24,262 nucleotides of DNA from Clostridia bacterium (GTDB lineage Bacteria > Bacillota > Clostridia > Christensenellales > CAG-1252), in NCBI GenBank assembly GCA_017615495.1, contig JAGAAA010000048.1:1-24262 (forward strand). Direction: 5' to 3'. Below the pieces are notes generated by a model. The model worked only from the letters and a program-made list of their open reading frames with translations. It searched no databases and was not told the DNA's origin. The position numbers and the translations under genes were made by a program. Positions 16,044 through 23,843 of the stretch are shown here, one piece after another. How positions within the stretch are numbered: position 1 is the first letter of the stretch; every line of letters starts with the position of its first letter.

Positions 16044-17066
16044 ATGAAAAAACTTTTAATTATTTTACTCGTACTCAGCCTTTGCGCAATGACCGTCTTT
16101 TCCTTTGCCGCTTGTTCCGAAAAAACGACAACGACGAACGAGATTACGATAGCAGTGCCGGACGGAGGCCCGGCGCTGGGAATGTCGTATTTGATGAAAA
16201 ACTATTCTACGATCAGTAAGACCAAAGTCACTTACAAGATCGTGGACGGAGCCAATGGCATCAAATCCGCCGTGATGAGCGGGGAGGCGGACGTTGCCAT
16301 CATGCCAACCAATATGGCGGCTATCCTTTATAACGGCGGCGTTGAGATCCAACTTGTGGGCACCAACAGCTACGGACTTTTGTATATGCTGTCCAACACC
16401 GTTGCTCCCGCGGACTTTACCCTTGATTCTTTAAAAGGACAAGTTCTCCATACCGTCGGTCAGGGCGGCACGCCGGAGATCGTTTTGAAGAAGGTGCTTG
16501 AAGGCGCCGGCGTCGAATATGAAGAGAGCGATACCGCAGTCGCCGGCAAAGTTGCCATCAAGTTCCATGCGGAAGGTACCACAATCATCGGCGGTTTGAA
16601 GCAGGGTAACATCCACTTCGCCGTACTTGGCGAGCCGGCTGTTTCCACCGCGATCCAAAAGGTGGGTGGTAATCTTGCCATCGTCTGCGACTTGCAGGAA
16701 AAGTGGAAGACCGCGGCAAACACCGAAGCCAGCTATCCGCAAACGGCGCTCGTTGCCAAAAAGTCCTTGATAGAATCCGATCCTTATTTGATTAAGCTCA
16801 TCGCGCAGTACACCGTGGATTGCGCCAAGGCTCTTAACGAGGACGCGGCTCCTTATATTGCGGAACTTAAGGCAAGAGAAGCCACCGTGCCGGATACCTT
16901 TGGTGCGGAGGGCGTTGCCAGGACTAACATCAAACCCGCCTTTGGTTCCACCGCAAAAGCAGACGTTGAGGCGTATTTCAACATCTTAAAGAACTTTAAA
17001 GCGCCTTTGATCGGCGGAAAACTTCCGGACGACGGATTCTACTACAGCGTATCCGTAAAGGAGTAA
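16044..17066 (+). CDS. ABC transporter substrate-binding lipoprotein, NMT1/SsuA-like
   Basis: Periplasmic-type binding protein of 340 residues exported as a lipoprotein: a basic MKK start, hydrophobic core and lipobox SFAAC with Cys24. The mature part has the type-II binding-protein pattern of the NMT1/SsuA/TauA group, with VPDGGPALGMSYLM, SGEADVAIMPTNMAA, TVGQGGTPEIVLKK, and LGEPAVSTAIQK. This family binds small organic compounds such as alkanesulfonates, taurine, nitrate, or the thiamine precursor HMP. Specificity cannot be read here. The nearby TPP-riboswitch gene hints at thiamine-related substrates, but this operon has its own promoter and no riboswitch, so that is weak. A strong TAGGAGGGG ribosome binding site precedes the ATG. 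The permease and ATPase follow directly. Confidence 0.9.
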   Translation: MKKLLIILLVLSLCAMTVFSFAACSEKTTTTNEITIAVPDGGPALGMSYLMKNYSTISKTKVTYKIVDGANGIKSAVMSGEADVAIMPTNMAAILYNGGVEIQLVGTNSYGLLYMLSNTVAPADFTLDSLKGQVLHTVGQGGTPEIVLKKVLEGAGVEYEESDTAVAGKVAIKFHAEGTTIIGGLKQGNIHFAVLGEPAVSTAIQKVGGNLAIVCDLQEKWKTAANTEASYPQTALVAKKSLIESDPYLIKLIAQYTVDCAKALNEDAAPYIAELKAREATVPDTFGAEGVARTNIKPAFGSTAKADVEAYFNILKNFKAPLIGGKLPDDGFYYSVSVKE

Positions 17067-17067
17067 A

Positions 17068-17832
17068 ATGGAGAAAAAACGGCTTGTTTACAATATCCTT
17101 GCGCCCATCGTGGGGTGCGCGGTGTTCATAGCCGTTTGGTTTATCGTAGCGGCGGCGATAGGGAAGAGCATCATCCTCCCGTCGCCCGCCGAAACTCTTA
17201 GCAGTTTCTTTGACTTGCTTCGGGACGGCAAGTTTTATCTTGCCCTTGGCAAAACGCTCGCTCGCACCCTCGTTAGTTTTTCTATCGCGTTTGTGCTCGC
17301 CGCGTTTTTTGCTTTTGTATCAACCGTTTCGGAGTTCTTTAAAAAGGCGTTTTCACCCATCACCGTCATTATGCGCGTTTTGCCCACCATTTCCATCATT
17401 CTTTTGGTCTTGATTTGGTTCAAAAGCGCTACCGCGCCTTTTGTGATCACGTTTATCGTGATCTTCCCGATGCTTTACACGACGGTTTTAAATGCGGCGG
17501 AAAACGTTCCGCAGGAACTTTTGGAGATGTGCCGTGCGTACCGAGTTTCTCGCGGCAAAAGGTTACTTAACCTTTATATCCCGCAAATGACGCCTTCCGT
17601 TTTGACGGGGGTAAGCATCACGCTTTCCTTTTCGGTCAAGTTGACCGTTGCGGCGGAGGTTTTGGCTTCCACGCAAAAGAGCATGGGACGCTATATGGCG
17701 CAAGCTTCCGCTTATGTGGAAACGCCGATGCTTCTCGCTTGGACGCTGGCGGCGATCTTGCTCGGGTTCTTGCTTGAGGGGCTCGTGCTCCTTGTAAAAA
17801 TGATTTTGGCGAGGCGATATCATGCAAACTGA
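17068..17832 (+). CDS. ABC transporter permease, SsuC/TauC/ThiX-like
   Basis: Integral membrane permease of 254 residues for the importer encoded here. About six hydrophobic segments are visible (roughly 10-32, 63-85, 95-113, 118-140, 172-197 and 220-246). The cytoplasmic EAA-type coupling loop lies around residues 150-180 (ELLEMCRAYRVSRGKR, then IPQMTPSVLTG). It begins 1 nt after the binding-protein stop, with AAGGAG just before, and overlaps the ATPase gene by 11 nt, so its partners are clear. Confidence 0.92.
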   Translation: MEKKRLVYNILAPIVGCAVFIAVWFIVAAAIGKSIILPSPAETLSSFFDLLRDGKFYLALGKTLARTLVSFSIAFVLAAFFAFVSTVSEFFKKAFSPITVIMRVLPTISIILLVLIWFKSATAPFVITFIVIFPMLYTTVLNAAENVPQELLEMCRAYRVSRGKRLLNLYIPQMTPSVLTGVSITLSFSVKLTVAAEVLASTQKSMGRYMAQASAYVETPMLLAWTLAAILLGFLLEGLVLLVKMILARRYHAN

Positions 17833-18535
17833 AAACAAGACTTTCGATATTAAAAATATTTCGGTCGAGTTTGGTACGAACTGCGTGTTCCGTGATTTTT
17901 CGCTCGCTCTTCCCAAAGGGAAGATCACCTGCGTTCTCGGGCCGTCCGGGGCAGGTAAGACCACTCTTTTAAAGGTGCTTGGCGGTATTTTGCCGGCAAA
18001 AGATTTTTCTGCGCCAAAATGCTCCTTCGTTTTTCAAGACCATCGACTTTTGCCCCATTTGACCGCCCTTGACAACTTGGCGCTCGTGCTCGACGGGAAA
18101 AAAGCGGAGCGTAGGGAAAGGGCGCGCAAAATGCTTGCTGATATGGAGCTTGCCGAGGCGGAAAACCTCTTCCCGAGCGAACTTTCGGGCGGTATGGCGC
18201 AACGCGTTGCGATCGCGCGCGGGCTTTTGTTCGATGCCGACCTCTTGTTGATGGACGAGCCTTTTAAGGGGCTTGACCTAGCTTTGCAAGAGCGTTTAAT
18301 TAAGTATTTTATCAAGTATTGGGAAGAAAACCGTCGTACGACCGTTTTCGTTACGCACAGCATTTTGGAAGCTATCCTCGTCGCGGATAGGATCATCGTC
18401 ATCGACGGCGGGGCGGACGGCGCAAAAGTCCTTTACGAAAAAGACTTCGATCTCCCGCGTGAAAAACGCGCGCTCGGGCAGCCCGAGGTGGATGCTCTCC
18501 GCAAGGAACTCCACGATCTTTTGGTGACCCTTTAA
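17822..18535 (+). CDS. ABC transporter ATP-binding protein, SsuB/TauB-like (intact)
   Basis: Cytoplasmic ATPase of 237 residues that powers the importer. All motifs are canonical: Walker A GPSGAGKTT (40-48), Q-loop FVFQDHRLLPHLT, signature LSGGMAQRVAIARGL, Walker B LLLMDEPFKGLD with the catalytic Glu, and switch His in FVTHSILEA. This contrasts with the degenerate ATPase at the head of the same operon. The start overlaps the permease gene by 11 nt. The stop TAA shares bases with the stop of the convergent small gene, and no terminator is visible between them. Confidence 0.93.
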   Translation: MQTENKTFDIKNISVEFGTNCVFRDFSLALPKGKITCVLGPSGAGKTTLLKVLGGILPAKDFSAPKCSFVFQDHRLLPHLTALDNLALVLDGKKAERRERARKMLADMELAEAENLFPSELSGGMAQRVAIARGLLFDADLLLMDEPFKGLDLALQERLIKYFIKYWEENRRTTVFVTHSILEAILVADRIIVIDGGADGAKVLYEKDFDLPREKRALGQPEVDALRKELHDLLVTL

Positions 18536-18813
18536 TTTTGGGTCAACATTTCCACAACGCCGTTTAATCTGGCGCGTTGTTCCTCGTTTAACATTGGCGA
18601 AACGCTTCTTGCAAATTCCTCGATCTTGGCTTTGTCTAGGGTGCCGTCTGTCTTGCCTTTTTGGGCAGTCTTCAGTATTTCGTTCAAAAGTTCGGAATCG
18701 TTCTTTTGCGCGTATTTTTCCGCAATTTTTCTGATATTATCTTGTTCGTTTTCGCGCGTGTTATCGTTTGGCGACGTTTGCTTTCTTGTTTGCTTAAAAG
18801 TTTTAAAGTCCAT
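18532..18813 (-). CDS. Small hypothetical protein, helical (93 aa)
   Basis: Not recognised. The 93-residue product is hydrophilic and charged, with a Gln/Thr/Asn-rich N-terminus (FKQTRKQTSPNDN) and predicted helices around NIRKIAEKYAQK, LLNEILKTAQKG, KIEEFARSVSPML and EQRARLNGVVEML. There is no signal peptide or membrane segment. I place the start at 18813 because AGGAGA lies 7 nt before that ATG; an ATG 24 nt further upstream has no ribosome binding site. The stop overlaps that of the importer ATPase gene on the other strand (shared TTAA at 18532-18535). It diverges from the small gene at 18876 across a 62-nt spacer, which suggests the two are a functional pair. Confidence 0.7.
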   Translation of the reverse strand: MDFKTFKQTRKQTSPNDNTRENEQDNIRKIAEKYAQKNDSELLNEILKTAQKGKTDGTLDKAKIEEFARSVSPMLNEEQRARLNGVVEMLTQN

Positions 18814-18815
18814 AA

Positions 18816-18844
18816 TTGTTTCTCCTTTTTCACTCAATTATATT
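18816..18844. promoter_or_regulatory. Overlapping divergent promoters of the two small genes
   Basis: On the plus strand TTGTTT (18816-18821), 17 bp and TATATT (18839-18844) precede the gene at 18876. On the minus strand TATAAT at 18837-18842 serves the gene ending at 18532; its -35 is poor. The two -10 boxes overlap, so the promoters should compete or be co-regulated. Confidence 0.45.
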
Positions 18845-18875
18845 TTGCGGCATATACAAATGTTACGGAGGGCGT

Positions 18876-19205
18876 ATGGATCTTGGTTTTTTGTCGAGCC
18901 TCCTCGGAAAACAGGGGGATAATTCAGCTTTAACGATGCTTTTGCCGTTGCTTTTGGGTAACAAAAAGCCAGATCAAGGTGCTTCTTCAGGGCTTGGAAC
19001 GCTCCTTTCCGGACTGATGAACGCTTCGCCAAAAAAGGCAGAAGGCTTTCCGCCGCTGTTTGGTGATCCGGACGAAAAAACGTCCGATCGAAACGGGCTT
19101 TTCAACGTGCTCGGAAGCCTGTTGAACCTCCCCAAAAACGAAAACCGGGAGGCGAAAGCGGCGCCCGAATTCCCGTATGAATTGCAGTACAATCGTCCGC
19201 AATAG
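18876..19205 (+). CDS. Small hypothetical protein with Leu/Gly-rich internal repeats (109 aa)
   Basis: Not recognised. The 109-residue product contains three or four short amphipathic segments of similar form, LGFLSSLLGKQ, LTMLLPLLLGNKK, LGTLLSGLMNASPK and LFNVLGSLLNLPKN, separated by polar linkers rich in Gly, Ser, Pro and Lys. The hydrophobic runs are too short for ordinary transmembrane helices and there is no signal peptide; membrane-surface association or self-assembly is possible. The start is fixed by ACGGAGGGC just before ATG 18876. A longer upstream reading of the frame exists but lacks a ribosome binding site. It is divergent from the 93-residue gene and lies upstream of the gyrB promoter. 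Confidence 0.7.
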   Translation: MDLGFLSSLLGKQGDNSALTMLLPLLLGNKKPDQGASSGLGTLLSGLMNASPKKAEGFPPLFGDPDEKTSDRNGLFNVLGSLLNLPKNENREAKAAPEFPYELQYNRPQ

Positions 19206-19232
19206 CTTAAAAATTATTAAAAAACCCGCCCG

Positions 19233-19263
19233 AAAGTACGATAAATAATAAAATTAGTACTTT
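19233..19263. repeat. Inverted repeat overlapping the gyrB promoter
   Basis: AAAGTAC (19233-19239) and GTACTTT (19257-19263) form a 7-bp inverted repeat with a 17-bp A/T-rich centre; the right arm overlaps the -35 of the gyrB promoter. It could be an operator or a weak hairpin; no strong T-run follows. Confidence 0.35.
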
Positions 19264-19289
19264 TCAAAAACCACAACATATGGTATAAT
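19261..19289 (+). promoter_or_regulatory. Extended -10 promoter of gyrB-gyrA
   Basis: TATAAT (19284-19289) is preceded by TGG, giving an extended -10; TTTTCA (19261-19266) is 17 bp upstream as a weak -35. The predicted leader is about 36 nt and contains the GGAGGG ribosome binding site. Confidence 0.75.
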
Positions 19290-19331
19290 AAGGTCGATTT
19301 TAATTCCAAATATCGTTTTTGGAGGGATCTT

Positions 19332-21302
19332 GTGAGCAAAGAATATAACGCAAAAGACATACAAGTCCTGGAAGGGTTGGAGGCGGTTCGTCTTCGTCCC
19401 GGTATGTACATCGGAACAACGGGAGCAAAAGGTCTCCATCACATCCTTTGGGAAATCGTAGACAACTCTCTCGACGAGATCTGCAACGGTTTCGGCACCC
19501 GCGTCGACATCGTCATTTACCCCGACGGCAGCATCAGCGTTGAAGACGACGGCCGCGGTATTCCGGTGGACAAGCACCCGACGCTTGGCATCAGCGGCGT
19601 GGAAGTGGTTTTCACGCAATTGCACGCCGGCGGCAAATTCAACAATGAAAACTACACCTTCTCCGGCGGTTTGCACGGCGTTGGTGCCTCGGTCACAAAC
19701 GCTTTGTCCGAATGGCTTGACGTTACCATCCGCAAGGACGGCAAGGTCTACAAGCAGGAATTCCATTCGCCCGAAGTTGACGGTAAGATCAAAAGCGGCA
19801 TTCCCCGCACGCCCCTGATCGAAACGGGCGAGAAGACCAAGACGCACGGCACTTTGGTCCGTTTTATGCCGGACAAGCGCGTTTTCGGGAAGGAACTTTT
19901 CAGTTATCAAACCATCGTTTCCCACGTGCAGGAGCAAGCCTTTTTGAATAAGGGCATTACCATCACCGTTGAGGACAAGCGTCAGCTGGACGATGATCTC
20001 AACAGCTTGAAATCCACTTTCTGCTATGATCGTGGTCTTAGCGATTTCGTCAAGTATTTGAACGACGGCAAGGAGCCGCTTTTCTCCGAACCCATTGAAT
20101 TTGAGGTCAAGCAGGATCGTTTCTATTTGGGGCTCTCGATGCAGCACACCGGCGCTTATACCGAGAGCATCTTCTCTTACGTAAACAGCATTCCCACCAC
20201 CGAAGGCGGCACTCACGAAGTGGGTTTCAAAAGCGCGCTGACCAAGGTTATGAACGATTACGGCAGAAAGCGCGGCCTCATCAAGGACAAGGATCCCAAC
20301 TTGCAGGGTGAGGACTTCCGCGAGGGCTTGACCTGCGTTTTGTCCATCCGTATGCAAAACGTGCAGTTTGAGGGGCAGACCAAGACCAAGCTCGGCAACC
20401 CCGAGATCCGTCCGTTGGTGGAAAGCCTTGTGATGGAAAAATTGGACGCATACCTTTCCGAAAAGAAACATTTTGAAGTTGGCGATAAGATCATCGAAAA
20501 GGCGCTTGGCGCGGCAAAGGTCAGGGAAGCGGGCAAAAAGGCAAAGGAACTTGCCCGTCAAAAGAACAACGCAAACAGCAATATGCTCATCGGCAAACTT
20601 GCCAATTGCAGCGGCAGGAAGCCGGAACTCAACGAGCTCTTTATCGTTGAGGGCGATAGTGCAGGCGGCAGTGCAAAGCAGGGTCGTGACAGACGTTTTC
20701 AGGCTATCTTACCTCTTAGAGGTAAGCCTATCAACGCGGAGAAGAAGAGGATCGACCAACTTCTTTCCAATGAGGAGATCTGCACCATCATCAGCGCGCT
20801 CGGCGCAAACTTCGATACCGAATTCAACGTCAACGCTTTGAAGTTCGGCAAAGTTATCATCCTCGCGGATGCCGACCAGGACGGCGCGCACATCCGCTCC
20901 ATTTTGCTTACCTTCTTCTTCCGTTATATGAAGGAACTCATTACGGACGGTCACCTGTATATCGGTATGCCGCCCTTGTTTAAGGTGGAAAAGAAGGACG
21001 TCGTGCGTTACGCTTACGACGACGCGGCGTTGGATCAGATCATCGAAGACGTTGGCAGAAATTACAAGCTGCAACGCTACAAAGGTTTGGGCGAGATGAA
21101 CCCCGAGCAACTTTGGGAAACCACCCTGAACCCCGAAACGCGCTGTTTGACGAGGGTCTCCATTGAGGACGCCGCCTCGGCGGATCGTTTGATCACCACC
21201 TTGATGGGCGACAACGTGGACGCGCGCAAAGCCTATATTTATCAGTATGCCAATTTCAACCGCAAGGATGAAGTTGAGAAGAAGGGTTACTTGAATGTCT
21301 GA
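19332..21302 (+). CDS. gyrB: DNA gyrase subunit B (GyrB/ParE-type topoisomerase ATPase)
   Basis: ATPase subunit of a type IIA topoisomerase, 656 residues. The GHKL ATPase domain shows VLEGLEAVRLRPGMYIG, EIVDNSLDE, DDGRGIPV and GGLHGVGASV; the transducer domain carries the QTKTKLGN switch lysine; the TOPRIM domain shows VEGDSAGGSAKQGRDR and ADADQDGAHIR with the metal-binding acidic residues; and the C-terminal piece has the KGLGEMNPEQLW motif. Length fits Gram-positive GyrB or ParE, and single residues do not separate them firmly. The start is GTG 19332 with GGAGGG 5 nt upstream; the N-terminus MSKEYNAKDIQVLEGL is typical. It overlaps the gyrA-like gene by 8 nt, so both subunits are made together. 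Confidence 0.88.
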   Translation: MSKEYNAKDIQVLEGLEAVRLRPGMYIGTTGAKGLHHILWEIVDNSLDEICNGFGTRVDIVIYPDGSISVEDDGRGIPVDKHPTLGISGVEVVFTQLHAGGKFNNENYTFSGGLHGVGASVTNALSEWLDVTIRKDGKVYKQEFHSPEVDGKIKSGIPRTPLIETGEKTKTHGTLVRFMPDKRVFGKELFSYQTIVSHVQEQAFLNKGITITVEDKRQLDDDLNSLKSTFCYDRGLSDFVKYLNDGKEPLFSEPIEFEVKQDRFYLGLSMQHTGAYTESIFSYVNSIPTTEGGTHEVGFKSALTKVMNDYGRKRGLIKDKDPNLQGEDFREGLTCVLSIRMQNVQFEGQTKTKLGNPEIRPLVESLVMEKLDAYLSEKKHFEVGDKIIEKALGAAKVREAGKKAKELARQKNNANSNMLIGKLANCSGRKPELNELFIVEGDSAGGSAKQGRDRRFQAILPLRGKPINAEKKRIDQLLSNEEICTIISALGANFDTEFNVNALKFGKVIILADADQDGAHIRSILLTFFFRYMKELITDGHLYIGMPPLFKVEKKDVVRYAYDDAALDQIIEDVGRNYKLQRYKGLGEMNPEQLWETTLNPETRCLTRVSIEDAASADRLITTLMGDNVDARKAYIYQYANFNRKDEVEKKGYLNV

Positions 21303-23760
21303 AGAGATTAAGAACGAAAACAGCGGCAACGAAAGAATTTACGAAAAAACCGTCGAGCAGGTGATGCACGAATCGATGATCCCCTTTTCGGAGTACGTGA
21401 TCCTCGATCGCGCGCTTCCTCGCGTGGAGGACGGCTTAAAGCCCGTTCAGCGCAGGATACTTTACAGTATGTACGAGCTGGGGCTCACGCACGACAAGCC
21501 GCACAAGAAGTGCGCGCGTATCGTCGGCGAATGTCTTGGCAAATACCATCCGCACGGTGATACCTCCGTTTATGACGCTTTGGTCAGGTTGGCGCAGTCC
21601 TTCAACATGAGTGAATGCTTGGTGGACGGTCACGGCAACTTTGGCTCGGTGGACGGTGACGGTGCCGCCGCGATGCGTTACACCGAAGCGCGTCTTGCCC
21701 CCATCGCACAAGAAATGCTGCGTGACCTCGATAAGGATACCGTCACGTTCAGCTTGAACTTCGACGATAGCTTGAAGGAGCCGGATATGCTCCCGGGCAG
21801 GTTCCCCAACCTCCTCGTCAACGGCGCGTCCGGTATCGCGGTCGGTTTGGCTACCAAGATCCCCACGCACAACATCACCGAAGTGATCGACGGCGCGGTC
21901 GCGATGATCGACAATCCGCACATCAAGCTTGACGAGCTTATGAATTACATCAAAGGGCCGGACTTCCCGACGGGCGGCATTATTGCTCAATCGGAGGACT
22001 TAAAGCAAGCCTACGAAACGGGCAAGGGCAAAGTTCAGATCACCGCCAAAATGCACATTGAGCGGGAAGGGGATAAAAAGAGCATCGTTATTACGGAATT
22101 GCCCTATCAAGTAAACAAATCTCAACTCCTTTTGAAGATCAACGAACACAGAGAAAGCAAAAAGGACCCCTACGTCCAGATCGCCGATATCGCTGACGAG
22201 TCGGATAGGCAGGGGCTTCGCGCGACCATCAAACTCAAGAGGGACGCCGACCCCGACCGCATCGTTAAGCTTCTTTTGAAGCATACCGACTTGCAAATCA
22301 ACTTCGGCATCAACATGGTCGTCATTGCGGACGGCAAACCCAAATTGATGGGTCTCAAGGAGATCCTCCGCTATTATTTGGATTACCAACGCACTTTGAT
22401 CCAGCGCCGCACTCGTTTTGACCTCAATGCGGCAAAGGAACGCGACGAGATCTTGCGCGGCCTTTTAGTCGCCATCCAAAACATCGATGAAGTGATTGCC
22501 ATCATCAAGGGCGCGCGCAACGTTACCGACGCAAAAGACGCCCTCCGCGCTCGCTTTACTCTTTCTGAAAAACAAGCGAACGCCATCGTGGAAATGAAGC
22601 TTCGTCGTTTGACCAACCTCGAAACGGACGAGATCATCACCGAGATCGAAGAACTTCGCGTCAAGATCGACAAACTTACCAAGATACTCGGTTCGGCGCG
22701 TTTGCAGTATCAAGTGATCAAAGAGGAACTTCTTGACATCAAAAAGCGCTATAAGCGCGCGCGTCGCACGACCATTATGGATGAAAACGGCAAGGAAATG
22801 ATGGTTTCCGAGCTTAAGCCGGAAGAGGCGGAGTCCAAGCCCGTGGTCAACGGCGGCATCGTGCTGTTTAAAAACGGCAACTTGAAATTCTGCAACCAAC
22901 GCACCCTCGGCGCGGGCGGTAAAAACGTGCTTGGGCTGACGGAGGACGACGTAGTCGTCGACATCTGCTCCTTGACTTCGGATAGGAATTTTTACGCCTT
23001 CACCGACAAGGGCAACGTGGCGAGGATCTGCGCCGCCGATCTGCCCGAACGCTCCTGGAAGGACAAGGGCTTGCCCCTGATCAAAATCGTTCCGCAGGCG
23101 GATAAGGACGAGCGCGTCGTGGCTGTTCTTTGCCCCGACGACAGCGAAAAGGCAAACCCCGAAAACAGCTTGATCTTCTTCACCAGCGACGGCATGGCAA
23201 AGCGCACTTTGACCTCGGAATACATCTCACTTTCCAAGAGTTACTTCCAAGCCACGGTGTTGAAAGAGGGTGAAAAGGTCGTCAACGTTTGCGCGTATGA
23301 TGAAGGCACTTCGATGATCTTCGTCACCCGTGACGGCATGGTTTTGAATGCCGAGACTTCCGACGTGCCGGTGCAGGGCAGACGCTCCGCGGGTGTTAAG
23401 GGCATTGCGCTCAACGTGGGCGATCAAGTGGTATTTGCCTCCATCAGCGACGAAAGCGGTGAACTCATTGTCGTGACCGAGCTGGGTTACGGCAAACGCG
23501 TGATCCTCGGCGAATTCGATCAATCTAAGAGGTACCGCAAAGGCACCAAAGTGATGGATACCGATCTTTCGAGGGGGCCCATCGTCTTTGCTGACATCGT
23601 TCAAATGCCGTATTTGGTGGCGTTCTTCTACGACAACGAGGAAAGCGAAGTCGTGCAATCCGAATTCATTGACATTCAGGGCGTTAACGACGTCGGCGTA
23701 TATCTGCCGATGAACCGCAACGCAAGGATCGTTGCCGCCGGTAAGCACAGAACCAATTAA
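21295..23760 (+). CDS. gyrA: DNA gyrase subunit A (GyrA-like; GyrA box atypical)
   Basis: DNA-cleaving subunit of a type IIA topoisomerase, 821 residues. The winged-helix/tower part shows RALPRVEDGLKPVQRRIL, the quinolone-region motif YHPHGDTSVYDA (Thr90 at the E. coli Ser83 position, Asp94 at Asp87), DGHGNFGSVDGDGAAAMRYTEA with catalytic Tyr129, and PNLLVNGASGIAVGLAT. The wording around Tyr129 is GyrA-like rather than ParC-like. The C-terminal beta-pinwheel (about 515-815) shows recurrent blades such as FYAFTDKGNVARI, LIFFTSDGMAKR and MIFVTRDGMVL. At the place where GyrA carries its QRRGGRG box (from about 534) the sequence is NQRTLGAGGKNV, which is not canonical. Negative supercoiling activity is therefore uncertain, and Topo IV-like function is an alternative. 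A strong terminator follows. Confidence 0.85.
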   Translation: MSEEIKNENSGNERIYEKTVEQVMHESMIPFSEYVILDRALPRVEDGLKPVQRRILYSMYELGLTHDKPHKKCARIVGECLGKYHPHGDTSVYDALVRLAQSFNMSECLVDGHGNFGSVDGDGAAAMRYTEARLAPIAQEMLRDLDKDTVTFSLNFDDSLKEPDMLPGRFPNLLVNGASGIAVGLATKIPTHNITEVIDGAVAMIDNPHIKLDELMNYIKGPDFPTGGIIAQSEDLKQAYETGKGKVQITAKMHIEREGDKKSIVITELPYQVNKSQLLLKINEHRESKKDPYVQIADIADESDRQGLRATIKLKRDADPDRIVKLLLKHTDLQINFGINMVVIADGKPKLMGLKEILRYYLDYQRTLIQRRTRFDLNAAKERDEILRGLLVAIQNIDEVIAIIKGARNVTDAKDALRARFTLSEKQANAIVEMKLRRLTNLETDEIITEIEELRVKIDKLTKILGSARLQYQVIKEELLDIKKRYKRARRTTIMDENGKEMMVSELKPEEAESKPVVNGGIVLFKNGNLKFCNQRTLGAGGKNVLGLTEDDVVVDICSLTSDRNFYAFTDKGNVARICAADLPERSWKDKGLPLIKIVPQADKDERVVAVLCPDDSEKANPENSLIFFTSDGMAKRTLTSEYISLSKSYFQATVLKEGEKVVNVCAYDEGTSMIFVTRDGMVLNAETSDVPVQGRRSAGVKGIALNVGDQVVFASISDESGELIVVTELGYGKRVILGEFDQSKRYRKGTKVMDTDLSRGPIVFADIVQMPYLVAFFYDNEESEVVQSEFIDIQGVNDVGVYLPMNRNARIVAAGKHRTN

Positions 23761-23776
23761 AATAGCGGTATAATTG

Positions 23777-23807
23777 CCTCGTCCGACTCGTTCGGACGAG
23801 GTTTTTT
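23777..23807 (+). terminator. Intrinsic terminator after gyrA
   Basis: Perfect 10-bp stem (CCTCGTCCGA at 23777-23786 with TCGGACGAGG at 23792-23801), loop CTCGT, then six T. Confidence 0.92.
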
Positions 23808-23837
23808 GTTATAGACAGGAACTTGTCCGCATAGAAT
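23808..23837 (+). promoter_or_regulatory. Candidate SigE-type sporulation promoter of spoIIIAA
   Basis: CATAGAAT (23830-23837) matches the mother-cell SigE -10 consensus CATACAnT at all but one position, and GTTATAG (23808-23814), with the ATA core of SigE -35 boxes, lies 15 bp upstream. In Bacillus the spoIIIA operon is SigE-dependent, which agrees. No good SigA -35 fits the same -10. Confidence 0.55.
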
Positions 23838-23843
23838 GATGGT

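Noticed and set aside
16044..18535. Firm assignment of the importer to HMP or thiamine (ThiXYZ)
   Set aside because: The only TPP riboswitch belongs to the preceding terminated unit, and the binding protein shows no residue pattern that fixes the ligand; context alone is too weak.
19254..20561. A 435-codon minus-strand frame over gyrB
   Set aside because: Shadow of gyrB; it also covers the gyrB promoter and shows no family motif.
23769..23774. TATAAT just after gyrA
   Set aside because: No matching -35 is found 16-18 bp upstream and a strong terminator follows at once, so it is unlikely to drive a gene.
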